This document shows, piece after piece, positions 33,706-41,910 of a DNA stretch of 64,000 nucleotides. The DNA comes from VXNF01 sp965116465. Lineage in GTDB: Bacteria; Actinomycetota; Acidimicrobiia; Acidimicrobiales; CATQHL01. Each line of letters starts with the position of its first letter. Position 1 is the first letter of the stretch. The DNA lies in the NCBI GenBank assembly GCA_965116465.1, contig OZ220687.1, positions 496,001 through 560,000 of the forward strand, written 5' to 3'. The translations under genes were made by a program, and so were the position numbers. The notes beneath the pieces were generated by a model. It was given only the letters and a program-made list of their open reading frames with translations, did not search any database and was not told the origin of the DNA.

Positions 33706-35778
33706 ATGCCAGGGCATGTGCGCCAACTGGAGAGCTTCGTCGAGGGCCGCTGGCACTCGCCGACCGATGACGGTCAGCCGTTCGTGGATGCCACGACGGG
33801 CGAGTCCATCGGCACGCTGTCGTCGGACGGCCTCGACTTTGCCGCGGCGGTCGCCTACGGCCGCGAGATCGGCGGCGCTGCTCTCCGGACTCTGACGTTT
33901 CATCAGCGGGCCACGATCCTGCGTTCGGTGGGCAAGCTGCTGCTGGACGACGCCAGTCGCGATGTCCTGTATCCCCTCTCGGCGAGGACGGGGGCGACGC
34001 GTTCGGACTCGTGGATCGACATAGAAGGCGGTGCATCGGTCCTGCTGTCCTACGCCAGCCGTGCGCGCCGGGAACTCCCCAACGCCCATCTCGTCGTGGA
34101 TGGCCAAGTCGAGAACCTCAGCCGGGACGGATCGTTCGTCGGGATCCACGTGCTCACCCCTCGGGAGGGCGTCGAAGTCCAGATCAACGCATTCAACTTC
34201 CCGATCTGGGGCATGCTCGAGAAGCTCGCGCCCGCGTTCCTGGCCGCTGTCCCGACGATCGTCAAGCCCGCGCCGGAGACGGCGTTCCTGGCCGAGGCGG
34301 CGGTTCGCATCATCGTCAACAGCGACCTCTTGCCGGAAGGATCGCTGCAACTCATATGCGGTGAGCCCGGCGACCTCCTCGACCATCTGGACGGCCGCGA
34401 CAGCGTGGCATTCACCGGCTCGGCGACGACCGCGGCACGGCTTCGAGCCCATCGGGGAATCGCGGAGCGGTCGGTCCGGTTCATGGTGGAGGCCGACTCC
34501 ATCAACGCCGCCATCCTCACCCCCAGCGCCGGCCCTGATTCCCCGGAGTTCGACCTGTTCGTCCGCGAGGTCGTCAAGGAGATGACCGTCAAGGCCGGCC
34601 AGAAGTGCACCGCCATCCGCCGGGCATTCGTCCCCCACCAGCATGTCGATGCCGTCGAGGACGCGCTCCGCCGTGCACTGGGCGACGTCGTCGTCGGTGC
34701 CCCGGAAACGTCGGACATGGGACCGCTCGTCAACACGATGCACCGCGACGAGGTGGCGCGGTCGTTGGCCACGCTGGCGCCGGTCACCGAGCCGATCCTC
34801 GACTCCTGCGACTTCCCGGGAGTCGATGCGGCTCGCGGTGCCTTCTTCGCCCCAACCCTGCTGCGGGCCACGGATCGGTTCTCCACACTGATCCATACCA
34901 CCGAGGTGTTCGGGCCGGTGGCCACCGTTGTCGGCTACCACTCCATCCCTGAAGCTGTCGAACTGGCGGCGCAGGGCCAAGGAAGCCTCGTCACGTCGAT
35001 CTTCGGATCTGCGCCCGGCGAGACCAGCGAACTGGCCCTCGGCATCGCCTCGCATCACGGGCGGGTGCTGGTCGTGGATGCCGCGATGGCCGCCGCCAGC
35101 ACGGGGCACGGCTCGCCGCTGCCCCACCTGGTGCACGGCGGTCCCGGACGCGCCGGCGGTGGTGAGGAGCTCGGCGGCATGCGCAGCGTGCACCGGCACC
35201 TGCAGCGCACCGCCCTGCAAGGCTCACCCGATCACCTGACGGCCATCTGCGGGCAGTACATCACCGGCGCGCGGCGCGCCGAGCACAGAGGTCACCCCTT
35301 CCAGCGGACCTTCGACGAACTCGCCATCGGAGACTCGATCACGACCGGGGGCCGGACCGTGACCCGCGAGGACATCGACACGTTCGCCCGCACGACCGGC
35401 GACACGTTCTACGCGCACATGGACGACGAGGCCGCCAAACGGAACCCCCTCTTCGACGGGCTCGTGGCGCACGGCTACCTCGTCCTCTCGCTGGCGGCAG
35501 GCCTCTTCGTGTGGCCCGACGAGGGGCCGGTGCTGGCGAACTACGGCATCGACCGGCTCCGCTTCGCCACACCGACCTACCCCGGCGACGAGATCCACGT
35601 CGTGCTCACCTGCAAGCACAAGAAGCAGTTGGACGGGCGCGGCTACGGCGAAGTGACCTGGGACACCAAGGTGATCAACCAGAAGGGTGAGGTGGCGGCC
35701 GCCTACGACGTGCTCACGATGGTTGCGAACTCGCCGGGGATCAACGGCGCACCGCCGGCCACAGAGCGAGCCTCCTGA
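33706..35778 (+). CDS. paaZ: Bifunctional oxepin-CoA hydrolase / semialdehyde dehydrogenase
   Basis: This 690-residue fusion opens oxepin-CoA and oxidises the resulting aldehyde in phenylacetate breakdown. Residues about 1-520 are an aldehyde dehydrogenase with ITINAF-like NAFNFPIWGMLEK, FTGSATTAARL, catalytic Glu in VEADSIN and Cys in AGQKCTAIRRAF. Residues about 540-680 are a MaoC hotdog hydratase with its Asp/His pair in TGDTFYAHMDD (Asp near 566, His five residues later, the same spacing as Asp561/His566 that I recall for E. coli PaaZ) and DGLVAHGYL. It is the first gene of the plus-strand paa run; its stop overlaps the paaA start by one base. Confidence 0.95.
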   Translation: MPGHVRQLESFVEGRWHSPTDDGQPFVDATTGESIGTLSSDGLDFAAAVAYGREIGGAALRTLTFHQRATILRSVGKLLLDDASRDVLYPLSARTGATRSDSWIDIEGGASVLLSYASRARRELPNAHLVVDGQVENLSRDGSFVGIHVLTPREGVEVQINAFNFPIWGMLEKLAPAFLAAVPTIVKPAPETAFLAEAAVRIIVNSDLLPEGSLQLICGEPGDLLDHLDGRDSVAFTGSATTAARLRAHRGIAERSVRFMVEADSINAAILTPSAGPDSPEFDLFVREVVKEMTVKAGQKCTAIRRAFVPHQHVDAVEDALRRALGDVVVGAPETSDMGPLVNTMHRDEVARSLATLAPVTEPILDSCDFPGVDAARGAFFAPTLLRATDRFSTLIHTTEVFGPVATVVGYHSIPEAVELAAQGQGSLVTSIFGSAPGETSELALGIASHHGRVLVVDAAMAAASTGHGSPLPHLVHGGPGRAGGGEELGGMRSVHRHLQRTALQGSPDHLTAICGQYITGARRAEHRGHPFQRTFDELAIGDSITTGGRTVTREDIDTFARTTGDTFYAHMDDEAAKRNPLFDGLVAHGYLVLSLAAGLFVWPDEGPVLANYGIDRLRFATPTYPGDEIHVVLTCKHKKQLDGRGYGEVTWDTKVINQKGEVAAAYDVLTMVANSPGINGAPPATERAS

Positions 35779-36695
35779 TGCCCCGGTCCTGGCCGTCCAT
35801 GGAGTCCTTCGAGGTGTTCCTCGACGACGGCGGGATCGTCGAGGTGGACGACGACATGCCGGACCGCTACCGGCACGCCGTCTTCTCGTTCATCGAGATG
35901 CACGCGAACAGCGAACTCATGGGTGGTCTCACCGAGCGGGACTGGATCCCGAAGACCCCCGGACTGCGGCACAAGATGGCCGTCCTCGCCAAGACCCAGG
36001 ACGAGATCGGCCACGGCCACCTTCTCTACATGATCGCCGCCGACATGGGCATCAAGACCCGCGACGAGATGCTCGAGGACCTGTTCGCAGGCCGCGGCCG
36101 GTTCCACAACGTCTTCCACTACCGCGCCGAGACGTGGGGCGACCAGGTGGCCATCGCCTTCCTCGTGGACGCCGCCGCGCTCGCCAGCCAGCAGGCCGTC
36201 TTCAAGAACTGCTCCTACGGCCCGTACAAGCGGATCCTCAAGCGGATCATCTCCGAGGAGGGCTTCCACATGCGCCTCGGCGAGGACCGGATGATGCGCA
36301 TCGCCGAGGGGACCGAGCGGCAGCGCCGCATGTTCCAAGACTCGCTGGCCCGCTGGTTCTGGCCGTCGCTGCAGCTATTCGGCCCCGACTCCGCGCCCGA
36401 CGACGAGTTGCTGCGCTGGCACATCAAGTCCGAGCGCAATGAGGTGCTGCGGGACCGCTGGGTGCAGAAGTTCGTTCCCCTGCTGCTCAGCTACGGCTTC
36501 ACGATCCCCGCGCCCGACCTGCGCTACGACGAGAACGAACACCGCTGGGACGTCGGCCCGATCGACTGGGAACCGCTCAAGCGCACACTCAGGCAAGGCG
36601 GACCCGACTCGGCGCGCCGCATCGGGGATGCGGCCGAGAACTGGCGACGGACCGCGTGGGTGCGGCGAGCGCTCGCCGATCCCGTAGCCCGATGA
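35778..36695 (+). CDS. paaA: Phenylacetyl-CoA 1,2-epoxidase catalytic subunit PaaA
   Basis: This diiron subunit epoxidises the ring of phenylacetyl-CoA. The 305-residue length fits. The two ferritin-like metal motifs are present: QDEIGHGH (near 74) and SEEGFHMRLG (near 160), with EMHANSELMGG and KMAVLAKT as typical flanks. The C-terminal half has LRWHIKSERNEVLRDRWV and a VPLLLSYGF segment seen in PaaA. The start at 35778 shares one base with the paaZ stop; an internal ATG at 35799 is an alternative. Its stop overlaps the next gene by 4 bases. That gene is paaD, not paaB as in most clusters. Confidence 0.95.
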   Translation: MPRSWPSMESFEVFLDDGGIVEVDDDMPDRYRHAVFSFIEMHANSELMGGLTERDWIPKTPGLRHKMAVLAKTQDEIGHGHLLYMIAADMGIKTRDEMLEDLFAGRGRFHNVFHYRAETWGDQVAIAFLVDAAALASQQAVFKNCSYGPYKRILKRIISEEGFHMRLGEDRMMRIAEGTERQRRMFQDSLARWFWPSLQLFGPDSAPDDELLRWHIKSERNEVLRDRWVQKFVPLLLSYGFTIPAPDLRYDENEHRWDVGPIDWEPLKRTLRQGGPDSARRIGDAAENWRRTAWVRRALADPVAR

Positions 36696-37165
36696 GCGGC
36701 CGCCACCCGGCCGACCGCCTGCGCCAGGAGATCCGCGAGGCGATCAGCGCTGTCGACGACCCCGAGTACCCGGGATTGTCCATCGTGGATCTCGGGCTGC
36801 TGGAGTCCATCCACGTCCGACCCGACGGGGTGACCGTCGGCCTCATCCCGACGTTCTCGGGTTGCCCAGCCCTGGTCGTGATCGCCGACGCGGTTCGCGA
36901 CGCTGTCGGCCGCATCGACGGGATCGACGACGTCGACGTCGTTTGGTTGCGGACGCCATCGTGGTCCACCGATCGCGTCACCCGGCGCGCCCGACGGGTC
37001 CTCGCCGACAGCTTCTCCGTGGCGGTGCAGTTCGCCCAGCAGCTTCCGGCGTGTCCGCGCTGCGGCGAAACGACCACTCCCCGATCCGCCTTCGGGCCGA
37101 GCCGCTGCCGAGCGATCAACACCTGCGGTCGCTGCCGGGAACCTGTCGAGGTGCTGAGGGGCTGA
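36692..37165 (+). CDS. paaD: Phenylacetyl-CoA epoxidase assembly subunit PaaD (MIP18 family)
   Basis: The product has 157 residues from ATG 36692, which overlaps the paaA stop (ATGA). The N-terminal MIP18/DUF59 domain reads DDPEYPGLSIVDLGLLESI and contains the conserved FSGCPAL motif with its Cys. The C-terminus has the PaaD-specific zinc site, CPRCG and CGRC (residues about 124-148). PaaD is thought to help insert Fe-S clusters, mainly for the PaaE reductase. Its presence is notable because paaE is not in this window. Confidence 0.93.
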   Translation: MSGRHPADRLRQEIREAISAVDDPEYPGLSIVDLGLLESIHVRPDGVTVGLIPTFSGCPALVVIADAVRDAVGRIDGIDDVDVVWLRTPSWSTDRVTRRARRVLADSFSVAVQFAQQLPACPRCGETTTPRSAFGPSRCRAINTCGRCREPVEVLRG

Positions 37166-37166
37166 G

Positions 37167-37442
37167 ATGGCTACTTACGAGGTGTTCCTGAAGAAGGACG
37201 GCCGCGACGAGTTCCGCCACGTGGGGGCACTCGAGGCGGCGACCGATGAGCTTGCGAGAGTGCTTGCGAGAGAGAGCTACGCCCGCCGCGCCGAGGGTGA
37301 CCGGCTCTGGATCGTGCAGCGCACCCACATCATCGAGCCGGGTGACGAGTTCGTCCTGCCGAATGCCGACAAACCCCACCGGCACCACGACGGAGCGGCG
37401 GTGGCCGCGCGCCGGAAGGCAGCGCGAGCAACGGAGACGTGA
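37167..37442 (+). CDS. paaB: Phenylacetyl-CoA epoxidase subunit PaaB
   Basis: This 91-residue protein matches PaaB in size and pattern: MATYEVFLKKDGRDEFRHVG at the N-terminus, ARVLARESYARR in the middle, then LWIVQRTHI. PaaB bridges PaaA-PaaC dimers in the epoxidase complex. A good ribosome site (GAGGGG) lies seven bases before ATG 37167, one base after the paaD stop. Its stop overlaps the GTG of paaC by 3 bases. The His-rich, basic C-terminal tail is unremarkable for the family. Confidence 0.93.
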   Translation: MATYEVFLKKDGRDEFRHVGALEAATDELARVLARESYARRAEGDRLWIVQRTHIIEPGDEFVLPNADKPHRHHDGAAVAARRKAARATET

Positions 37443-38197
37443 CACTCACCGCCGGCATCCGCTCGTACCTGCTGGCCTTCGCCGACGACGAGCACCTGAT
37501 GGGCCAGCAGCACACCGAGTGGATCGGTGTCGCACCGTTCCTGGAGGAGGACCTGGCGTTCTCGAGCATCGGCCAGGATGAGCTGGGTCACGCCGCGATG
37601 CTCTACGAGATCGTCCTCGCCGCCGATGGCATCAGCCCCAGTGACGTCTCCATCGACGCCCTGGCCTACCGCCGCAGCGCCGCCGACTACCGGTCTTGCC
37701 GGCTCGTCGAGTACCGCAGCGACGACTGGGCAACGGCACTGGTCCGGCATTGGGCTTACGACACCGTCGAGCAGGCCCGTTGGGAACTCCTCAAGAGATC
37801 CTCGATAGGCGGCCTCGCCGAGCTCGCCGCGCACGCGGCGCGCGAGGAGTCCTTCCACCGCCTGCACGCCAACACCCTTCTCGACGTGCTGCTGCAGGAC
37901 AGTGAGGCACGTGAGCGCATCCTGGCAGCGCTGCATCGGCTCGCACCACAGATCTCCGGACTGATCGCTCCGATCCTCGGCGAGGCCGAAGCCGTCTCCG
38001 CCGGCGTCGCCGAGGGACGGCTCTACGACTTCGCGCCCGAACTCGAAGCCGCGATCGAATCCAGATTCGGTGCCAGCATCCCCCTCGCCGCCGGCGAGCC
38101 GGATGCTGAGTCCCGCCTGGCGCGGTCGGTGGACTTCGACCCGCTGATGGCTCGCATGCGCGAGGTCTTGGACTTCGACCCGGAGGCCGCATGGTAG
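37439..38197 (+). CDS. paaC: Phenylacetyl-CoA epoxidase structural subunit PaaC
   Basis: The product has 252 residues from GTG 37439 (GTGA overlap with paaB). It is ferritin-like as PaaA, with LAFADDEHLMGQQHTEWIG, QDELGHAAMLYEI and AREESFHRLHA. PaaC pairs with PaaA, stabilises it and is usually not catalytic itself, although metal-type residues are retained in this sequence. The segment VEYRSDDWATALVRHWAYD is typical. It overlaps the following enoyl-CoA hydratase gene by 7 bases. Confidence 0.94.
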   Translation: MTLTAGIRSYLLAFADDEHLMGQQHTEWIGVAPFLEEDLAFSSIGQDELGHAAMLYEIVLAADGISPSDVSIDALAYRRSAADYRSCRLVEYRSDDWATALVRHWAYDTVEQARWELLKRSSIGGLAELAAHAAREESFHRLHANTLLDVLLQDSEARERILAALHRLAPQISGLIAPILGEAEAVSAGVAEGRLYDFAPELEAAIESRFGASIPLAAGEPDAESRLARSVDFDPLMARMREVLDFDPEAAW

Positions 38198-38937
38198 GAG
38201 CACACTTCGAGCGCCTGAAGGTCGAACGCGTCGACGACCACGTCGTGACGGTCGGGTTCAACGAACCGTCCCGCCGTAACGCCCTCGGGCTCGCCACCAC
38301 CCAGGAGCTGGACCGGGCCCTCGCCGCGCACGCGCGGGAGCCGACGATCCTGATACTCCACTCGACGACCCCAGGCATGTTCGTCTCCGGCGCCGACATC
38401 GGCGAACTCCGCGACCGCTCGGCGGACGATGCGTTGCTGTCGATCAACGCCGGGCTGTTCGACCGGGTCGAGGCGCATCGCTGGCCGACCATCGCCGCCA
38501 TCGACGGCTACGCCATCGGCGGTGGCTGCGAACTCGCCATGGCGTGCGACCTGCGGATCGCCACCCCCAGATCCACGTTCTCACAACCCGAGCTGAACCT
38601 GGGGATTCTGGCGGGCGCCGGCGCCAACTGGCGGTTGGCACAGCTCGTGGGACTCGGCCTCGCTCGACGCCTCCTCTACACCGGTGCACACCTCAACGGC
38701 GAGGAGGCTCATCATGCCGGGCTCGTGGACCGTCTCGCGGAGGAGTCCGACCTGCTCGCGGCCGCGATCGCTTTGGCACACGAGATCGGCCGGCGGTCCT
38801 GGCGCGCCCTCGAACTCACCAAGCTCTCTCTCCGCCAGCACCGTCCGGCCACGACCGGCATCGACCTGGTCGCCCAGGCGCTGCTCTTCGAGTCGGACGA
38901 GAAGCGCCGGCGCATGGACGGGTTCCTCCGGGCATGA
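38191..38937 (+). CDS. Enoyl-CoA hydratase/isomerase (paaF/paaG role)
   Basis: This 248-residue crotonase-fold protein has the oxyanion loops SGADIGEL and DGYAIGGGCELAMACD, and the second catalytic region QPELNLGILAGAGANWRL. In canonical hydratases the two catalytic Glu fall in the GGGCEL and PExxLG motifs; both positions look filled here. Within a paa cluster it should hydrate 2,3-dehydroadipyl-CoA (PaaF) or isomerise ring-1,2-epoxyphenylacetyl-CoA (PaaG). A second crotonase gene lies at 41122-41895 on the other strand. Sequence alone does not tell which does which step. It overlaps paaC by 7 bases and paaK by 4. Confidence 0.9.
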   Translation: MVGAHFERLKVERVDDHVVTVGFNEPSRRNALGLATTQELDRALAAHAREPTILILHSTTPGMFVSGADIGELRDRSADDALLSINAGLFDRVEAHRWPTIAAIDGYAIGGGCELAMACDLRIATPRSTFSQPELNLGILAGAGANWRLAQLVGLGLARRLLYTGAHLNGEEAHHAGLVDRLAEESDLLAAAIALAHEIGRRSWRALELTKLSLRQHRPATTGIDLVAQALLFESDEKRRRMDGFLRA

Positions 38938-40214
38938 ACACCATCGACCTGATCGAATCCGTCTCGGTCGATCAACTCAGGTCGCTGCAACTCGTTCGCC
39001 TGCGGAGGGCCATTCGGCACGCCTATCGCAATGTGGCCCACTATCGAGAGGCGTTCGCTGCCGCCGGCGCGCACCCCAACGACCTCAAGAGCTTCGAGGA
39101 TCTCGCCGGCTTCCCGCTGCTGACCAAGGACGACCTACGCCGGAACTATCCCTTCGGCATGTTCGGGGTTCCGCTCACCAAGATCATGCGGTTGCACGCC
39201 TCATCGGGCACGACCGGCAAGCCGACGGTCGTGGGCTACACCAAGATGGACATCGCCACGTGGTCGCGGGTGATGGCTCGATCCATCTATGCAGCGGGTG
39301 GCCGACCCGGCGACGTGGCCCACGTCGCCTACGGCTACGGGCTGTTCACAGGTGGACTCGGGGCCCACTACGGCGCCGAACTGCTCGGATGCACCGTCGT
39401 GCCCATGTCCGGCGGCCAGACCGAGAGACAGGTCTCCCTGATTCGAGACTTCCAGCCGCGGATAATTCTGGTCACTCCCTCGTACTGCCTGAACCTGATC
39501 GACGAGATGGAACGGCAAGGCATGGACCCGGCAAGCTGCTCGCTCGAGATCGGTATCTTCGGCGCCGAGCCTTGGACCGACGTACTCCGCGACGAACTCG
39601 AGACCCGTCTCGGAATAGATGCTCTCGACGTCTACGGACTGTCGGAGGTGATCGGCCCCGGCGTCGCTCAGGAGTGCATCGAGACCAAGGACGGGCCGAC
39701 GCTGTGGGAGGACCAGTTCTTCCCCGAGATCATCGACCCCGACACGGGGATTGCGCTGCCCGACGGCGAGTTCGGCGAACTCGTGCTCACCACCCTCACC
39801 CGAGAGGCCCTCCCGGCAATCCGCTATCGCACACGCGATCTGACTCGCCTGCTCCCCGGTACGGCGCGGCCGATGCGGCGGATCGAACGGATCACCGGCC
39901 GCTCCGACGACATGCTCATCATTCGAGGGGTGAACGTCTTCCCCTCCCAGATCGAAGCGGAGATACTGAAGGTCGACGGGTTGAGCCCGCACTTCCAGAT
40001 CGAGATGGGAAAGACCGGCAACCTCACCTCGATGACCGTGCACGTCGAGCCACAAGAAGCAACCGGCATGAGCCCCGACGAAGCCCGCGACGTTCTCGCG
40101 CGCCACATCAAGGACAACATCGGCGTGACAGCCCAGATCATCCTCCGCGAACCCGGATCGCTCCCCCGGTCGCTCGGCAAAGCCCAAAGAGTCGTACATT
40201 CGACGACTGCATGA
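38934..40214 (+). CDS. paaK: Phenylacetate-CoA ligase
   Basis: The product has 426 residues from ATG 38934 (ATGA overlap with the hydratase). It activates phenylacetate with ATP and CoA, the first committed step. The adenylate-forming motif is SSGTTGKPTVVGYT (near 90), followed by YGYGLFTGGLGAHYGAE and the A5-like motif DVYGLSEVIGPGVAQEC. The C-terminal subdomain has RSDDMLIIRGVNVFPSQIE and the late Lys in PRSLGKAQRV, which is the catalytic Lys region. The upstream open frame covers the hydratase and is shadow. It overlaps paaX by 4 bases. Confidence 0.96.
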   Translation: MNTIDLIESVSVDQLRSLQLVRLRRAIRHAYRNVAHYREAFAAAGAHPNDLKSFEDLAGFPLLTKDDLRRNYPFGMFGVPLTKIMRLHASSGTTGKPTVVGYTKMDIATWSRVMARSIYAAGGRPGDVAHVAYGYGLFTGGLGAHYGAELLGCTVVPMSGGQTERQVSLIRDFQPRIILVTPSYCLNLIDEMERQGMDPASCSLEIGIFGAEPWTDVLRDELETRLGIDALDVYGLSEVIGPGVAQECIETKDGPTLWEDQFFPEIIDPDTGIALPDGEFGELVLTTLTREALPAIRYRTRDLTRLLPGTARPMRRIERITGRSDDMLIIRGVNVFPSQIEAEILKVDGLSPHFQIEMGKTGNLTSMTVHVEPQEATGMSPDEARDVLARHIKDNIGVTAQIILREPGSLPRSLGKAQRVVHSTTA

Positions 40215-41098
40215 GCCTCGACATCCCGGCGCGAGTGCAGACTTGGCGTGCCGCCCCCCACATCTCGGCCCGATCGGTGCTGGTCACGATTCTCGGCGAC
40301 GCCGTCCTACCGGTGACGAAGAGGGTCTGGCTGTCTCAGTTGTTCCAGCTCGCCGAGCCCTACGGCTTCGACAAGCGCCTGGTTCGTGTGTCCATGTTCA
40401 GGCTTGTCGAGGAGGGATGGGTCTCCAGCGAGCGCCACGGGCGCCGGAGCCTGTACCTGTTGACGCCTCTCGCTGAGCGAGAGTTCGCCGATGCCGCCGA
40501 CCGCATCTACCGCGACGTCCGTCCTCCGCTCGGCGGCGGATGGACCTTCGTGCTCTTCGACGGCGCGCAACTCTCACCGGCGGAGCGCAACAGGCTGACG
40601 CGCCACCTCGGCTGGCACGGTTTCGTCGCCTTCCGCAGCGGCGTGCTGGCATCACCGATCTGCGGCGCGGACGAGGCTCGCCGCATCCTCGACGGGTCCT
40701 TCCCCGAGATCCTGCCTGCGGTCGCTCGCGCCGAGTTCGAGGACATCGCCAACCTCGCCCGCAACGGCTTCTTCTCCGCAAGCTTCGCCTTCGACGAGGG
40801 CGAGAAGGAATACCGTGCATTCGTCGAGGACTATGAGGCGTTCGGCGGCAAGTGCGACGCGCTCTCGCCGGTGGAGGCGTACTGCCTCCGAACCATGCTG
40901 ATCCACGACCTGCGACGCATCACGCTGCGCACACCCCCGGTCCCCCGCGAGCTGCTCCCAACCCCCTGGCCCGGCAACGACGCCTACACCCTGGCAGCCG
41001 ACCTCTACCCCCGGCTCTGCGCCACAAGCTCTCCTCACCTGGGAGACGCACTCGGAACCGACTACCCCGCGCAGGTGTCGGGACGCTTCCCCACCTGA
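40211..41098 (+). CDS. paaX: Phenylacetate-responsive repressor PaaX
   Basis: The product has 295 residues from ATG 40211, overlapping the paaK stop by 4 bases. It matches PaaX layout: an N-terminal winged helix (ARSVLVTILGDAVLPVTK, then FDKRLVRVSMFRLVEEGWV and the wing RHGRRSLYLLT), a central ferredoxin-like domain (WTFVLFDGAQLSPAERNRL, LGWHGFVAFRSGVLASP) and a C-terminal helical domain ending with a KCDALSPVEAYCLRTMLIHD segment. PaaX represses paa genes until phenylacetyl-CoA binds. Being last in the operon it would control its own level. Confidence 0.94.
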   Translation: MSLDIPARVQTWRAAPHISARSVLVTILGDAVLPVTKRVWLSQLFQLAEPYGFDKRLVRVSMFRLVEEGWVSSERHGRRSLYLLTPLAEREFADAADRIYRDVRPPLGGGWTFVLFDGAQLSPAERNRLTRHLGWHGFVAFRSGVLASPICGADEARRILDGSFPEILPAVARAEFEDIANLARNGFFSASFAFDEGEKEYRAFVEDYEAFGGKCDALSPVEAYCLRTMLIHDLRRITLRTPPVPRELLPTPWPGNDAYTLAADLYPRLCATSSPHLGDALGTDYPAQVSGRFPT

Positions 41099-41121
41099 GT
41101 CACGGGTCGGGGGTTAGGCGG

Positions 41122-41895
41122 TCACGACCCGGTGAAGGTGGGGCGCCGCTTCTGCTGGAACGCGGTGATGCCCTCGCGGTAGTCGGCGGTTCCGCTGGCT
41201 GCTCCCTGGGCGGCGGCTTCGGCGGCGAGTAGGGCGTCGAATGGCATCGCGGCATCCTCTAGGCGTTGGACGAGCTGTTTCGAGAGGGCGAAGGCGGCTG
41301 TCGGGCCCTTGGCGATCTGCCCTGCGACGTCGTCGACCGCGGCGGCTAGTTCCTCGTCCGGGAACGCTCGGTTGGCGAGACCCATCTCTGCCGCCTCTAC
41401 GCCGGAGATCAGTTGCCCCGTGTAGATCAATTCGAGGGCGCGGTGCGGTCCGACCCGGTCGACGAGGTGGCGATGCCCGCCGCTGTCGAGCACCGCGCCG
41501 ATGCGGGCGAAGGGTGAGCCGACCTTTGCGGATGCGGCGGCATAGACGATGTCGCAGGCCATGGCGAGGCCGAGGCCGACCCCGAGTGCGGGGCCGTGGA
41601 CCTGGGCGATCGTCGGCATGGGCAGGCCCCGGATGGCCAGGAAGAGGGGGTTGAAGATCTCCGAGAGCACCGCTTCCGCATCCTCGTCGACGGGTTCGGC
41701 GTCGTCGAGATCGCGTCCGGCGCAGAACCCTCGCCCCGCGCCCGACATGACGAGAACCCTCGGCGACCCGCTCGCAATCCGTGCGATCGCAGCGAGCAGA
41801 TCCTCCGCCATCTTGCCGTTCACCGCGTTCAGCTTCTCCGGACGGTTGAGAACCAGGCGGGCGATGAAATCGTTCGTGGTCACTTCGATGGTCAT
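41122..41895 (-). CDS. Enoyl-CoA hydratase/isomerase family protein
   Basis: This 257-residue crotonase-fold protein has NRPEKLNAVNGKM, the oxyanion loop AGRGFCAGRDLDD and HGPALGVGLGLAMACDI. Where canonical hydratases carry Glu, the sequence has Gly/Val (GVGLGLA) and then SPFARIGAVLDSGGHRHL with Asp, a pattern common in PaaG-like isomerases. It lies just past the paaX end but on the opposite strand, 15 bases downstream of the amidase gene. It could serve phenylacetate breakdown or the amide/aromatic block; position favours transcription with the latter. Confidence 0.88.
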   Translation of the reverse strand: MTIEVTTNDFIARLVLNRPEKLNAVNGKMAEDLLAAIARIASGSPRVLVMSGAGRGFCAGRDLDDAEPVDEDAEAVLSEIFNPLFLAIRGLPMPTIAQVHGPALGVGLGLAMACDIVYAAASAKVGSPFARIGAVLDSGGHRHLVDRVGPHRALELIYTGQLISGVEAAEMGLANRAFPDEELAAAVDDVAGQIAKGPTAAFALSKQLVQRLEDAAMPFDALLAAEAAAQGAASGTADYREGITAFQQKRRPTFTGS

Positions 41896-41910
41896 CCGGG
41901 TCTCCTTCGG

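Noticed and set aside
33667..35220. Minus-strand frame over paaZ
   Set aside because: paaZ on the plus strand is complete with catalytic residues; the opposite frame is a GC-rich shadow.
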